Positions 17,728-25,936 of a stretch of DNA of 64,000 nucleotides are shown here, one piece after another. Every line of letters begins with the position of its first letter. Within the stretch, counting starts at the first letter, position 1. Source of the stretch: Planctomycetota bacterium (lineage in GTDB: Bacteria > Planctomycetota > UBA1135 > GCA-002686595); the NCBI GenBank assembly GCA_012959525.1, contig DUDB01000029.1, positions 1-64,000 of the forward strand, in the 5' to 3' direction. The position numbers and the translations under genes were made by a program. The notes beneath the pieces are model-generated. The model did no database searches and was not told the origin of the DNA. It was given only the letters and a program-made list of their open reading frames with translations.

Positions 17728-20579
17728 GGTTCCCCCGGGGCCGACCTGAACCCCAACCCCAGCATCCCGATTAGGCCCAACAGGGCCACCCACCAGGCCC
17801 AGGCCCATGAGCTTGGGCGGAATTCGAACACCACCACATGTTCGCCCGGCTCCAGGCTAATGCCGCGCAGCAGACTGTTCACAGTCCAAACCTCAACCGC
17901 CTCGCCATCCACCGTCGCGGTCCAGCCCGGGTAGTTCTGCTCGCACAACACCAGGAGGCCCTCGCCATCGAGGGTCGCTCGCAGCTCGATGCGCTCGGGC
18001 TCACGGAGCGTCACCTCCACGGAACTGGTCTCGAACGGATGTTCGATCGACCAGCCACGCCCCTGCTCCAAGAAGGCCTCTCTTCTCGGATCAAACGTCC
18101 CAGGATCTTCCAGGACCTCCTCCCGGCTCACCAACCGGTTCACGCAGAACGCCCGCGGAAGAGGGTTGACCGCCCGATAGACATACACCTCCGCCGCGAA
18201 CTCTCCCGCAACGTCCGGGCCCGCGATCCGCTCCCACTCCTCGCTGCCCTGCGCCCCGAACATGGGCGCCGCCGTCGCCAGATAACGGCAACCCAAGAGG
18301 CGCAGCGCGGGCGAGCCAAGATCCACCCCGCGCGCGTTCCAGTCCAAGAGCGGGCCGCGACCCGGAAGCTGGGCAAAGGACTTGAAACCGTCGAAGGTGT
18401 CCACGTCCAGGGCGTCATACCCGTCGAGGCACACCAGACCGTGGACCAGCCCCGTGTTGTAGGGCAGGACGCCTGGGCCACCCAGGATCCGGCCGGGTAG
18501 GACGTCCCGCTCCTGCTCCGCGCGCAGCAGCTCCACCGCTCGGTTGTTGGGGAACACCTGCTCCACAGGTGTTGCTGGGTTGCGGCCATGACCCACGTAG
18601 AGTCCCTGGAGCAGAGCGAGGCCCAGGAGCAGCCCAACCCACCCACCGGCGCCCAGCACCTCGGCTCCCAACCAGAGGGCGGCGATCACGATGGACCAGA
18701 GTGCGAGCCCGGCGCCGCTGCGCGTGGGCAGCTCGACACGCGTCGCCCCCAGCAGACGCTCCCCCAAAGTGACCATGTCGCCACCGTCGGAGCGGGCCAG
18801 GATCTCCAGCGTGAAGGTCCACACTCCCGTGGACAGTCGGGCGGCTTCGAGCTCGGGGCTGGAGAAGACCACGCTGTCCGGAGGAGCACCGGGTTCCAGG
18901 CCGCTGGGATCCCGATCCACGGCCAACCCCAGGCGCAGGGTCCTCTCGGCCCGGGGCCGACCTGACGGATCGAGGTTCTCCACCCGCAGGTTCAGACTCT
19001 CGAAGGGCACGCCGCGGTGAATCCAGCCACCCAGGTCGAGAGAGCGACCATCCGAATCGGCCGGGAGCGGAGCGAGGAGCCCGTGGAGGGAGTCGGCGGG
19101 TGCCGCCTGGGGCAGGGGCGCCTGGCCCGGTGCGGGCAGGTGCATGACGAGCAGAGCCAGGGCCAGGACCCCTGCCGCGCCCCGGCGGGCACCGCGAACC
19201 CGCGACCCCAGCCCCTCGCCCGCGAGGAGCGCCATGCCAAGGGTGGAAATGACCGCCGCGCGACTACCCGCTCCCTGACCCACCACGGGGATGCTCCCCC
19301 ACATGGACCGGATGCCGTCCAACTCAAGGCTGAGACCGAGCGCGAGGAGCGTCCCCACCGCGACCATCCCACGGCCGCGCAAGGGGCCGGAGGGCGAGAG
19401 TATGGAGACGCAGGCCAGGGCCACGGCACAGGCGTTCACCCAGACGGAGGCCTGCTCCACGAAGTCGCCTCCGCCGCCATAGCCCCCCCACCCGGGCAGC
19501 CCGTGGACCCCTGGCAGTAGGAGGAGCATGCGGCCGCCGTGGCCGCTCTTGAGAGTCACGAGCCACAGGGTCGCCACCAGGATCATCCCTCCAAGGATCC
19601 TCCCACCCAGGACGTGCGAGCCTTCTCTACGGCGCATCAATCCCGTGCCCAGGCAAACCAGCGCTATCAGCCGCATCCCCCGCCCGATGCCCGATCCGGC
19701 GGTGGACTCCAGACTCTGGCGAGCAAGGCGGGCCCCGGAGTGGGCCAGGTATTCCACAAAGGGAAAGATCGATGGGGCCGCCAGCATCAGGCCCAGCCCC
19801 AGGAACAGTCCCGCGCGACGGCCCGCCACGCGATCCGTCAGGTAGAGGCGCGCGGCCCAAAGCGCGGCTGCCCCAAGACAGAAGAAGGCCGTCTCCGGAT
19901 GGCCGCCGAGCCAAGTCAGAAGTGCCGTGAGCGAGATGCCCAGCGGCGCCCAGCGGCGGGCCCCGAGCGACGTGCGCTCTATGGTCCAGAGGAGCCAGGG
20001 CAGCACGGGCGCTACGTGGCCGAGGCTATGACCCAACCACCCCACCACAAAGCCGGAGGTCTGGAAGGTGATGGCCACCAGCGCGGCGCCGCTCACGGAC
20101 AAGCCCAAGGAGCGCGCCAGAAGCCACGCCCCCAGCCCCGCCGCGAACAACCGGCCCAGTGCAAGCCAAGCCAGGCCGTGATCGAAAGCCCTTCGTCCCC
20201 CCAGACGCTCCAGCAAACCCAGGATCATGACTTGAGGGTCAAGCACGCCCCATTGCGGATTGGCGAGCGAGGGCACCCCAGCGTGGATGTCCGGGTTCCA
20301 AAGTGGCATCTCACCCCTAGCCCAACGCTCGGCCACCTGTCGATAAGCCGGGTAGAACACCATGCCCTGATCGGACAGGTCTGGAGCCGGAGCGGGGCCG
20401 GTCGCCTCCGCCAGGACCGCGCTCCAAGGCAAGTGGCGCGCCGGTTGATGCAGGGACAACTGGATCTGCCCCGCATCCCACACCGACGGCCCCACTTGAG
20501 CGATGGCAAGAGCCAACAACAAGAGCGCGGCCCAGCGTGTGGGCCGGGATTGACCGGAGACGGGGGGCGTGGAGTCCAT
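17724..20579 (-). CDS. YfhO-family polytopic membrane protein
   Basis: 951 residues. A first cytoplasmic-to-membrane helix is followed by a loop with the YfhO landmarks: DQGMVFYPAYRQVAERWARG, GEMPLWNPDIHAGVPSLANPQ-type text and LSLHQPARHLPW. Then come about ten helices, a long extracytoplasmic part and a C-terminal helix (AWAWWVALLGLIGMLGLG) just after a beta-domain containing CEQNYPGWTATVDGEAV. That C-terminal pattern is typical of YfhO proteins, which help glycosylate cell-wall polymers (for example lipoteichoic acid in Gram-positives). It faces the GT2 gene divergently, so a lipid-linked sugar made by GT2 could be its donor; that is inference. Confidence 0.82.
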   Translation of the reverse strand: MDSTPPVSGQSRPTRWAALLLLALAIAQVGPSVWDAGQIQLSLHQPARHLPWSAVLAEATGPAPAPDLSDQGMVFYPAYRQVAERWARGEMPLWNPDIHAGVPSLANPQWGVLDPQVMILGLLERLGGRRAFDHGLAWLALGRLFAAGLGAWLLARSLGLSVSGAALVAITFQTSGFVVGWLGHSLGHVAPVLPWLLWTIERTSLGARRWAPLGISLTALLTWLGGHPETAFFCLGAAALWAARLYLTDRVAGRRAGLFLGLGLMLAAPSIFPFVEYLAHSGARLARQSLESTAGSGIGRGMRLIALVCLGTGLMRRREGSHVLGGRILGGMILVATLWLVTLKSGHGGRMLLLLPGVHGLPGWGGYGGGGDFVEQASVWVNACAVALACVSILSPSGPLRGRGMVAVGTLLALGLSLELDGIRSMWGSIPVVGQGAGSRAAVISTLGMALLAGEGLGSRVRGARRGAAGVLALALLVMHLPAPGQAPLPQAAPADSLHGLLAPLPADSDGRSLDLGGWIHRGVPFESLNLRVENLDPSGRPRAERTLRLGLAVDRDPSGLEPGAPPDSVVFSSPELEAARLSTGVWTFTLEILARSDGGDMVTLGERLLGATRVELPTRSGAGLALWSIVIAALWLGAEVLGAGGWVGLLLGLALLQGLYVGHGRNPATPVEQVFPNNRAVELLRAEQERDVLPGRILGGPGVLPYNTGLVHGLVCLDGYDALDVDTFDGFKSFAQLPGRGPLLDWNARGVDLGSPALRLLGCRYLATAAPMFGAQGSEEWERIAGPDVAGEFAAEVYVYRAVNPLPRAFCVNRLVSREEVLEDPGTFDPRREAFLEQGRGWSIEHPFETSSVEVTLREPERIELRATLDGEGLLVLCEQNYPGWTATVDGEAVEVWTVNSLLRGISLEPGEHVVVFEFRPSSWAWAWWVALLGLIGMLGLGFRSAPGEP

Positions 20580-20587
20580 CGGAGGAA

Positions 20588-20593
20588 TATAAT
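20588..20593 (+). promoter_or_regulatory. Perfect TATAAT -10 box ahead of the GT2/two-component run
   Basis: TATAAT in an otherwise GC-rich 72-base gap, 59 bases before the GT2 ATG. There is no good -35 at 17 bases; TTGACC occurs at 20550-20555, but that is 32 bases away. Probably the promoter for the plus-strand genes. Confidence 0.45.
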
Positions 20594-20611
20594 TGGAGGT
20601 GGGCGCCTCCA
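20594..20611. promoter_or_regulatory. Short inverted repeat in the YfhO / GT2 divergent region
   Basis: TGGAGG (20594-20599) and CCTCCA (20606-20611) form a 6-bp dyad around TGGGCG, directly after the TATAAT. It would lie at or just past the transcription start, so it could be an operator or a leader hairpin. Confidence 0.3.
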
Positions 20612-20651
20612 GCGACGATGCTGCCGATCCGAGACGCCGATTGCCACTTTC

Positions 20652-21563
20652 ATGACCACCTCACACACATCTCCCGGCCCCCCTGTTGCCGGAATCCCCT
20701 CGAAGGACCCTCACACCCTGAGCATCGTGCTTCCGGTGTACGACGAGGAGGCGGTACTGGGCCGCTCCATCGAGCGGCTTCTCGACACCCTGCGGGAATG
20801 GAAATCGGAGTTGCTGGTGGTCGATGACGGCTCACGAGACGGAAGCGCGGACGTCGCGCGCCGCTGGGCGGAACGTGATGCCCGAGTGCGCCTGGTGCAG
20901 TTGAAGCGCAACCAGGGCAAGGGCGCAGCCGTGCGAGCCGGCCTGAAAGCAGCGCGCGGAGAGTGGATGCTGATCACCGACGCGGACCTCTCAACGGATC
21001 CCGCCTGCGCCAACGACCTGCTCAACGCCCTCGGGCACGGGGCCGACCTGGTCTTCGGCTCCCGCCGAGCGCAGGGTGCCCAACTGCTGCAACGTCAGCC
21101 CCGCCTCCGGGAAGGGCTGGGACGCGGATTCACGGCCCTGACCAACAGCCTCCTCGGATTGGGCCTGGGGGACCTGACCTGCGGGTTCAAGGCCCTGAAC
21201 CGCCCCACCGCTGAAGCGCTCCTGAGCTGCACCCATGTGGATGGCTGGGCTTTCGACGTGGAGTGGGCCGTGTGTGCGCGGGCTCAAGGACTTCGCCTAG
21301 AGGAGGTCCCGGTGCGCTGGGCCCACCAGCGGGACAGCAAGGTACGCGTAGGCCACGCCGTTCTGACCTCCCTCTTGGACCTCGCGCAGATCTGGCGCCG
21401 CAGGCGCACGGGCCACTATGGTGCGCTGGCTCCTGGAACAGGACCTTTACGCGATCGGAGTGATCCCTCGGCCGGTGAACCCCGTATGAATGGCCCCGCC
21501 GGCCCCCCGCAGGGGTTCCCCCTGCCTCGAGAGAGCGGTCGCGTTACCATTCCCACCTCCTGA
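20652..21563 (+). CDS. Family 2 glycosyltransferase, dolichyl-phosphate glucosyltransferase-like
   Basis: 303 residues from ATG 20652. The frame is open far upstream, but that part is antisense to the YfhO gene. GT-A fold motifs: SIVLPVYDEEAVLGRSIERL, VVDDGSRDGSADVARRW (nucleotide binding), ITDADLSTDP (DxD metal site) and LTCGFKALNR. This set matches the ALG5/dolichyl- or polyprenyl-phosphate glucosyltransferase branch. There is no long C-terminal membrane segment. It probably makes a polyprenyl-phosphate-linked sugar on the cytoplasmic side for the neighbouring glycan proteins. The last 40 residues are Pro/Gly-rich and look disordered. Confidence 0.85.
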   Translation: MTTSHTSPGPPVAGIPSKDPHTLSIVLPVYDEEAVLGRSIERLLDTLREWKSELLVVDDGSRDGSADVARRWAERDARVRLVQLKRNQGKGAAVRAGLKAARGEWMLITDADLSTDPACANDLLNALGHGADLVFGSRRAQGAQLLQRQPRLREGLGRGFTALTNSLLGLGLGDLTCGFKALNRPTAEALLSCTHVDGWAFDVEWAVCARAQGLRLEEVPVRWAHQRDSKVRVGHAVLTSLLDLAQIWRRRRTGHYGALAPGTGPLRDRSDPSAGEPRMNGPAGPPQGFPLPRESGRVTIPTS

Positions 21564-21569
21564 ACGCCC

Positions 21570-22325
21570 ATGCCCATGTCTGATCCCAACTCTCAAGTCT
21601 CCGGTTTCCCCGAGTCCACTTCCGACCAGAACGCCGCGGCCAAGACCGTACTCGTCATCGAAGATGAGCAGGCCCTAGCGCTTGGCTTGCGAGATGCCCT
21701 GGAACATGCGGGCTACAACGCCCACCTCTGCCTCGACGGTGCCTCGGCCTCGGCGGCCATCACCGAGCACAACCCGGACCTCCTGGTCTTGGACTTGATG
21801 CTGCCGGGCAAGAACGGCCTCGACGTGCTACGCGACCTGCGTGCTGACGGCAACAAGGTCCGCGTCCTGATCCTGTCCGCCCTGGCCTCCGAGGAGGACC
21901 TACTGGCCGGGTTCCAATTGGGCGCCGATGACTACATGAAAAAACCCTTCTCGCCGCGCGAATTGCTCGCGCGGGTGGAAGCGCAATTCCGCCGCGTCGA
22001 ACTCGACACGACGCCGCCCGAGATGCTGGATCTACCCGGGGACATCCGTGTGGACCTGGCACGGCTTGAAGTGCACCGCGATGGCGCGGTCCTCGCTCTA
22101 ACTCCGCGTGAAGGGGACATGCTCACCTACCTCATCGCCAATCGCGACCGGGTCGTCACCCGCGATGATCTCCTCCTTGACGTGTGGCACTACAAGAGCG
22201 CCAACGTGGAGACGCGCACGGTGGATATCCACATCGTCGGTCTACGCCGCAAGGTCGAACCCAACCCGTCCGAGCCGACGCTCATACAGACCGTGCGGGG
22301 TAAGGGCTATCGGTGGTACAGCTGA
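21570..22325 (+). CDS. OmpR/PhoB-family response regulator
   Basis: 251 residues (ATG 21570; a second ATG at 21576 is equally possible). Receiver domain at about residues 25-140: acidic pocket EDE at 31-33, phospho-acceptor Asp75 in LLVLDLMLPGKNG and the conserved Lys in ADDYMKKPFSPREL. Winged-helix effector at about 155-250 with LTPREGDMLTYL and TVDIHIVGLRRKVEP, ending in TVRGKGYRWY, the typical OmpR-type close. It overlaps the histidine kinase by 13 bases, so the two form one pair. Targets unknown; context suggests surface-glycan genes. Confidence 0.95.
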   Translation: MPMSDPNSQVSGFPESTSDQNAAAKTVLVIEDEQALALGLRDALEHAGYNAHLCLDGASASAAITEHNPDLLVLDLMLPGKNGLDVLRDLRADGNKVRVLILSALASEEDLLAGFQLGADDYMKKPFSPRELLARVEAQFRRVELDTTPPEMLDLPGDIRVDLARLEVHRDGAVLALTPREGDMLTYLIANRDRVVTRDDLLLDVWHYKSANVETRTVDIHIVGLRRKVEPNPSEPTLIQTVRGKGYRWYS

Positions 22326-24259
22326 GCCAAGCGGCAACGCCTGCCCCGCATCCGACTCGGGCCACCCGCACAGACAAGCGGGCGCTCCTGCTCTATACGG
22401 TCTTGGTTCTCGTTCCCGCCCTGGTACTCGGGGGCCTGCTTCTCTCCCAACTCCTGGCCAGCCACTCCAACCAATTGGCGCAGCTGCCCCGAGAGGTACG
22501 CGATAGTGCGGCACGCCTGCGATCGGGCATAGAGAGCCGCCTACGGGACCTCATGGCGCGCGAGGATGCGCGCGAGTTCTATCACTACCACCAGGACTAC
22601 TGGGAGAAGGGGACCATCCTGGGAGCCGAAGGCCGCCCAACCCTGGCCCCGATCACGTCCAATCTGGCCCTCAAGCTGCGCCCCCCCGGAGTCTTGGCCT
22701 GGTTCTCCTGGAACCAGACTCAGGAGGGCGAACAGGAACCCCTGCTCCTGCGCGGCCGCCCGCAATTCCCCCACGGGCTCACGAGCGAGCAGGAGGTGAA
22801 CCTGTGGTCCGCGGAGGCCACGCGCGGGCTGGAGCAGCAGGACTTCGTGCGCGAGGTGCTCATGTGGCGCGAGTCCCAGAAGCCCTTCGAAGCCCCCAGC
22901 GACGAATTCCAGCTCGGGGAGACCAGCGTGGGAGAGCCTTTCCCCATCGAACTCCTAGCCCTCAACCTCGGGGCGCGCCGGGACCCCGCCTGCCTCAACG
23001 CCGACATCGGCCTTCTGCGCCGGAGCATCGGGGACCTGCAGACGCTGCGAGTGCACACGGGTGCGCTGAGACTCGAAGGGCGCCGCGATCAGCAGGGACA
23101 ATTGAGACTGATCGCCATCCGCAAGGTCTACGTCGAGCCCCTTCCCGCCCTCATTCCCATCCCCGCCTGCTTTCAGGAGCTGGGCCGAGACACCGTGCTC
23201 GTTCAGGGCTTCGAGTTGGATACTGAGTGGTTCCTTCACGAACTTCCCCAAGCGGAGGCCCTGCGCATCCTGGGGCCGAACATCAAGATGTTCGGTCCTA
23301 ACGATGGGTGGGACGATCAGTCGGAGGACCTTGTCACGTCCCGCTTCAATCTGTTCGAGGAGTTGGACGTGGCTCTGGACGACGACCAGGACCTCGAGAA
23401 AGCCTGGGTAGAGGTCGCCTTTCCAAGCAGCGAGCTGCGCAAGCGCCTGCGCACCACTCTCGCCTCCCTTCTCGGGGTGGGGACGGTCATGATCATCTCT
23501 TTGGTAGTGGGTGTGCGTCTACTCCGCTCCAGCGTCCAGGACTCCCAGGAACGCGCTCGCCGCACGGAGAACTTCGTGGCCGCCGTGACCCACGAGCTGC
23601 GCACGCCCCTGGCCTCGGTCAAGCTCTATAGCGAGATGCTGCGGGACGGATGGGCGGGTGATGAGCAGAAACGGGCGGACTATCTTCAACGCATCGTGCG
23701 GGAGACCAATCGGCTCGACACCCTGGTGGACGGCCTCCTGGAGTCGAGGCGCCTAGCTGACATGGAGGCCGCACCCGAGCCGGGCTCCCTCAACGACGCC
23801 GTGCGTGCCACCATGCCCGAGCTCCAGATGACCGATGGGACCGAGGCCACCGATATCACGTTCCATCTCCAAGAGGGCCTGCCTACCGTGCTCCTGGAAG
23901 AAGCAGCCGTCCGAGGCATCCTGGTCAATCTGGTAGAGAATGCACGCAAGTACGCGCCCGTCGAAGAGGGCGCGGCACCCCTAGAGGTACGCACCAGCCT
24001 CGACCGCCGGGGGCGTGTCCTGCTGGAGGTGGCGGACCGTGGCCCAGGCATCCCCTCGAGTGAGCGAAGCCGCATCTTCGATGCTTTTTACCGGGTGGGC
24101 GATGAGAGCACACGCACGACTCACGGCACGGGGCTGGGGCTGCACCTGGTGCAGATGCACGTGGATGCCATCCGCGCCCGCATTCGGGTGAGCACGCGCA
24201 AGGGCGGGGGCTCCGTCTTCCAGGTCACCCTGCGGAACACAACCCGGAAGAGAGTATGA
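22313..24259 (+). CDS. Membrane sensor histidine kinase partnered with the upstream response regulator
   Basis: 648 residues from GTG 22313, inside the end of the regulator gene. Two membrane helices (about 24-46 and 383-405) bracket a periplasmic sensor region of about 335 residues that matches no domain I can name. HisKA: His427 in AAVTHELRTPLASVKLYSEM. HATPase: N-box LVNLVENARKYAP, G1 VADRGPGIPSSE, F-box IFDAFYRVGDES and G2 THGTGLGLHLVQMH, all intact. It should be an active kinase. It overlaps the following methyltransferase by 4 bases. Confidence 0.95.
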   Translation: MVQLSQAATPAPHPTRATRTDKRALLLYTVLVLVPALVLGGLLLSQLLASHSNQLAQLPREVRDSAARLRSGIESRLRDLMAREDAREFYHYHQDYWEKGTILGAEGRPTLAPITSNLALKLRPPGVLAWFSWNQTQEGEQEPLLLRGRPQFPHGLTSEQEVNLWSAEATRGLEQQDFVREVLMWRESQKPFEAPSDEFQLGETSVGEPFPIELLALNLGARRDPACLNADIGLLRRSIGDLQTLRVHTGALRLEGRRDQQGQLRLIAIRKVYVEPLPALIPIPACFQELGRDTVLVQGFELDTEWFLHELPQAEALRILGPNIKMFGPNDGWDDQSEDLVTSRFNLFEELDVALDDDQDLEKAWVEVAFPSSELRKRLRTTLASLLGVGTVMIISLVVGVRLLRSSVQDSQERARRTENFVAAVTHELRTPLASVKLYSEMLRDGWAGDEQKRADYLQRIVRETNRLDTLVDGLLESRRLADMEAAPEPGSLNDAVRATMPELQMTDGTEATDITFHLQEGLPTVLLEEAAVRGILVNLVENARKYAPVEEGAAPLEVRTSLDRRGRVLLEVADRGPGIPSSERSRIFDAFYRVGDESTRTTHGTGLGLHLVQMHVDAIRARIRVSTRKGGGSVFQVTLRNTTRKRV

Positions 24260-25167
24260 GCGTCCGACGGCTCGACGATTCGCCTTCCGCAGTCTTGCAG
24301 GATGCCCCCTGCCCCATGTGCGGAGGAACCCAGCGCAAGTCCCGTTTCCAGCAGCCCCCCTTCGGGGTGTGGCTGTGCTCGGGCTGCGACCTGACCTACG
24401 TCAGCCCTCGTATGTCCGACGATACACTCTTGCGCGAGGTCTATGACGCCAGCTACTGGGCCTCCCCCGCGCCGCGACTGCGTGGCTATCGGGACTACCT
24501 TGGCGATGGCGACCTGATCGCCGAGACCTTCCGGCGGCGCCTCCGCGGCCTGTCCCGCCACCTGCCGGAGCCCGGGTCCGTGTTGGACGTGGGATGCGCG
24601 GCAGGCGGCTTCCTCCAGGTCATGGAGGAAGCAGGTTGGCGCGTCCTCGGGCTCGAGCCTTCCCAGCCCATGTGCGGGGTGGCACAGGAGCGCCTGGGAG
24701 CCGAACGCGTCCGGGCTGGCGGCATGGAGTGCCTGGAAGATGGCGAACTCTTCGACCTGATCACCTTCTGGGACGTGCTCGAGCACCTGCCCCTACCCAA
24801 AGCCGCCCTACAGCGGGCGGCCGCCCACCTCGCCCCCGGCGGTCGCATCCTGATCTTGACCCAGAATGTGGCCAGCCCCTTCGCCCGGCTCCTGGGGCGT
24901 CGATGGCAGCACTACAAACACGTCGAACACCTGGCGCATTTCCACCGGGGCACCCTGCGGGCGGCCTTGGAGGGAGCGGGGTTCGCCGTGGAGACGATGG
25001 GAGCGCGCCACGCTGGCAAGTTGATCCGGCTGGACTTCCTTGTGGAGCGCGCCGCACGCATCTCCCCGTGGCTCGAGCGCTGCTTGCGTCCGCTCCTTCG
25101 ATTGGGCAACCCACGCTTCTACTGCAACCCGATGGACGAACTGGTAGCCGTGGCCAGCCACCGCTGA
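24256..25167 (+). CDS. Class I SAM-dependent methyltransferase with an N-terminal zinc ribbon
   Basis: 303 residues. The N-terminus has CPMCGG and CSGCDLTYVSPR, a four-Cys ribbon often found before this methyltransferase type. The Rossmann domain follows with motif I VLDVGCAAGGFLQVM, then ITFWDVLEHLPLP (motif II area) and LAPGGRILILTQN (post-motif). The family is usually annotated as methyltransferase type 11/23 and is frequent in polysaccharide and lipid clusters. Substrate unknown. Start ATG overlaps the kinase stop; its own TGA overlaps the next ATG by one base. Confidence 0.85.
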   Translation: MSVRRLDDSPSAVLQDAPCPMCGGTQRKSRFQQPPFGVWLCSGCDLTYVSPRMSDDTLLREVYDASYWASPAPRLRGYRDYLGDGDLIAETFRRRLRGLSRHLPEPGSVLDVGCAAGGFLQVMEEAGWRVLGLEPSQPMCGVAQERLGAERVRAGGMECLEDGELFDLITFWDVLEHLPLPKAALQRAAAHLAPGGRILILTQNVASPFARLLGRRWQHYKHVEHLAHFHRGTLRAALEGAGFAVETMGARHAGKLIRLDFLVERAARISPWLERCLRPLLRLGNPRFYCNPMDELVAVASHR

Positions 25168-25934
25168 TGGACGCCCTGGCGTCTCAGCAACTCGCCGATC
25201 TGGAGGCGGGTCACTGGTGGTTCCGTGGCCGGCGTGCTCTGTGCATGGCCCTGGAAGAGGCCACGCGCAATGGCCAACCCACAGGTCGCGTGCTGGATGC
25301 GGGCGCCGGCGTGGGAGGTTTCCTCGACACCCTGGGTTCGGTGGGCACGCAGCTCCACCACCTCGATGCCAGTACCACGCACCTGCAGGCCTGTCGCATG
25401 CGCGGCCACGCGCGTGGGGTGCAAGCTGATTCTGAACGTCTGCCATTTGAAGCGAAAGCGTTTGACCTGGTGTGCCTGTTCGACGTGCTCGAGCATCTCG
25501 ACGACGACGGTGCGGCCCTGATGGAAGTGCGGCGCGTCCTGCGCCCCGGAGGCCGGGTGCTGATCCACGTGCCGGCTCACCCCATCTTGTTCGCACAGAA
25601 CGACGAGGTCTCGGGCCATCGACGGCGTTACACGCGGCGGCGTCTGCGCCGGGTGGTTGAGGAGTCGGGGTTGGACGTGCAACGCCTGAGCGGCAGTGAT
25701 TTTATTCTCCTGCCCCTGATCGCCCCGGCAGTCATGACTCTCAAGGGCCTGGAAGCGCTGGGCCTGGGCCGACGCAAGCCGCACACCAACCTCAGTTGGA
25801 AACTCCCCCGCTGGGCCAACCGCCTCTGCGGTTGGGTGTATGGGCTCGAGGCCAGATGGGTCAAGCGTTTCGACCTACCCACAGGCCACTCTCTCGCCCT
25901 AGTTGCCCGCCTCAGCCCGGCAGACAGGGGATAG
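25167..25934 (+). CDS. Class I SAM-dependent methyltransferase (methyltransferase type 11)
   Basis: 255 residues from ATG 25167; a longer open frame from 24594 is only a shadow inside the previous gene. N-terminal LEAGHWWFRGRRALC is typical of a planctomycete and cyanobacterial group of these enzymes. Motif I VLDAGAGVGGFLDTLG, then FDVLEHLDDDGAALMEV and LRPGGRVLIHVPAHPI. C-terminal region with a hydrophobic stretch (FILLPLIAPAVMTL) that may touch the membrane. Second of two adjacent methyltransferases at the end of the glycan run; the next gene converges 2 bases after its stop. Confidence 0.85.
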   Translation: MDALASQQLADLEAGHWWFRGRRALCMALEEATRNGQPTGRVLDAGAGVGGFLDTLGSVGTQLHHLDASTTHLQACRMRGHARGVQADSERLPFEAKAFDLVCLFDVLEHLDDDGAALMEVRRVLRPGGRVLIHVPAHPILFAQNDEVSGHRRRYTRRRLRRVVEESGLDVQRLSGSDFILLPLIAPAVMTLKGLEALGLGRRKPHTNLSWKLPRWANRLCGWVYGLEARWVKRFDLPTGHSLALVARLSPADRG

Positions 25935-25936
25935 GA

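Noticed and set aside
19539-20651. Long upstream extension of the GT2 reading frame
   Set aside because: It runs antisense through the YfhO-family gene and has low-complexity, His/Gln/Arg-rich translation; the GT2 fold begins only after the ATG at 20652.
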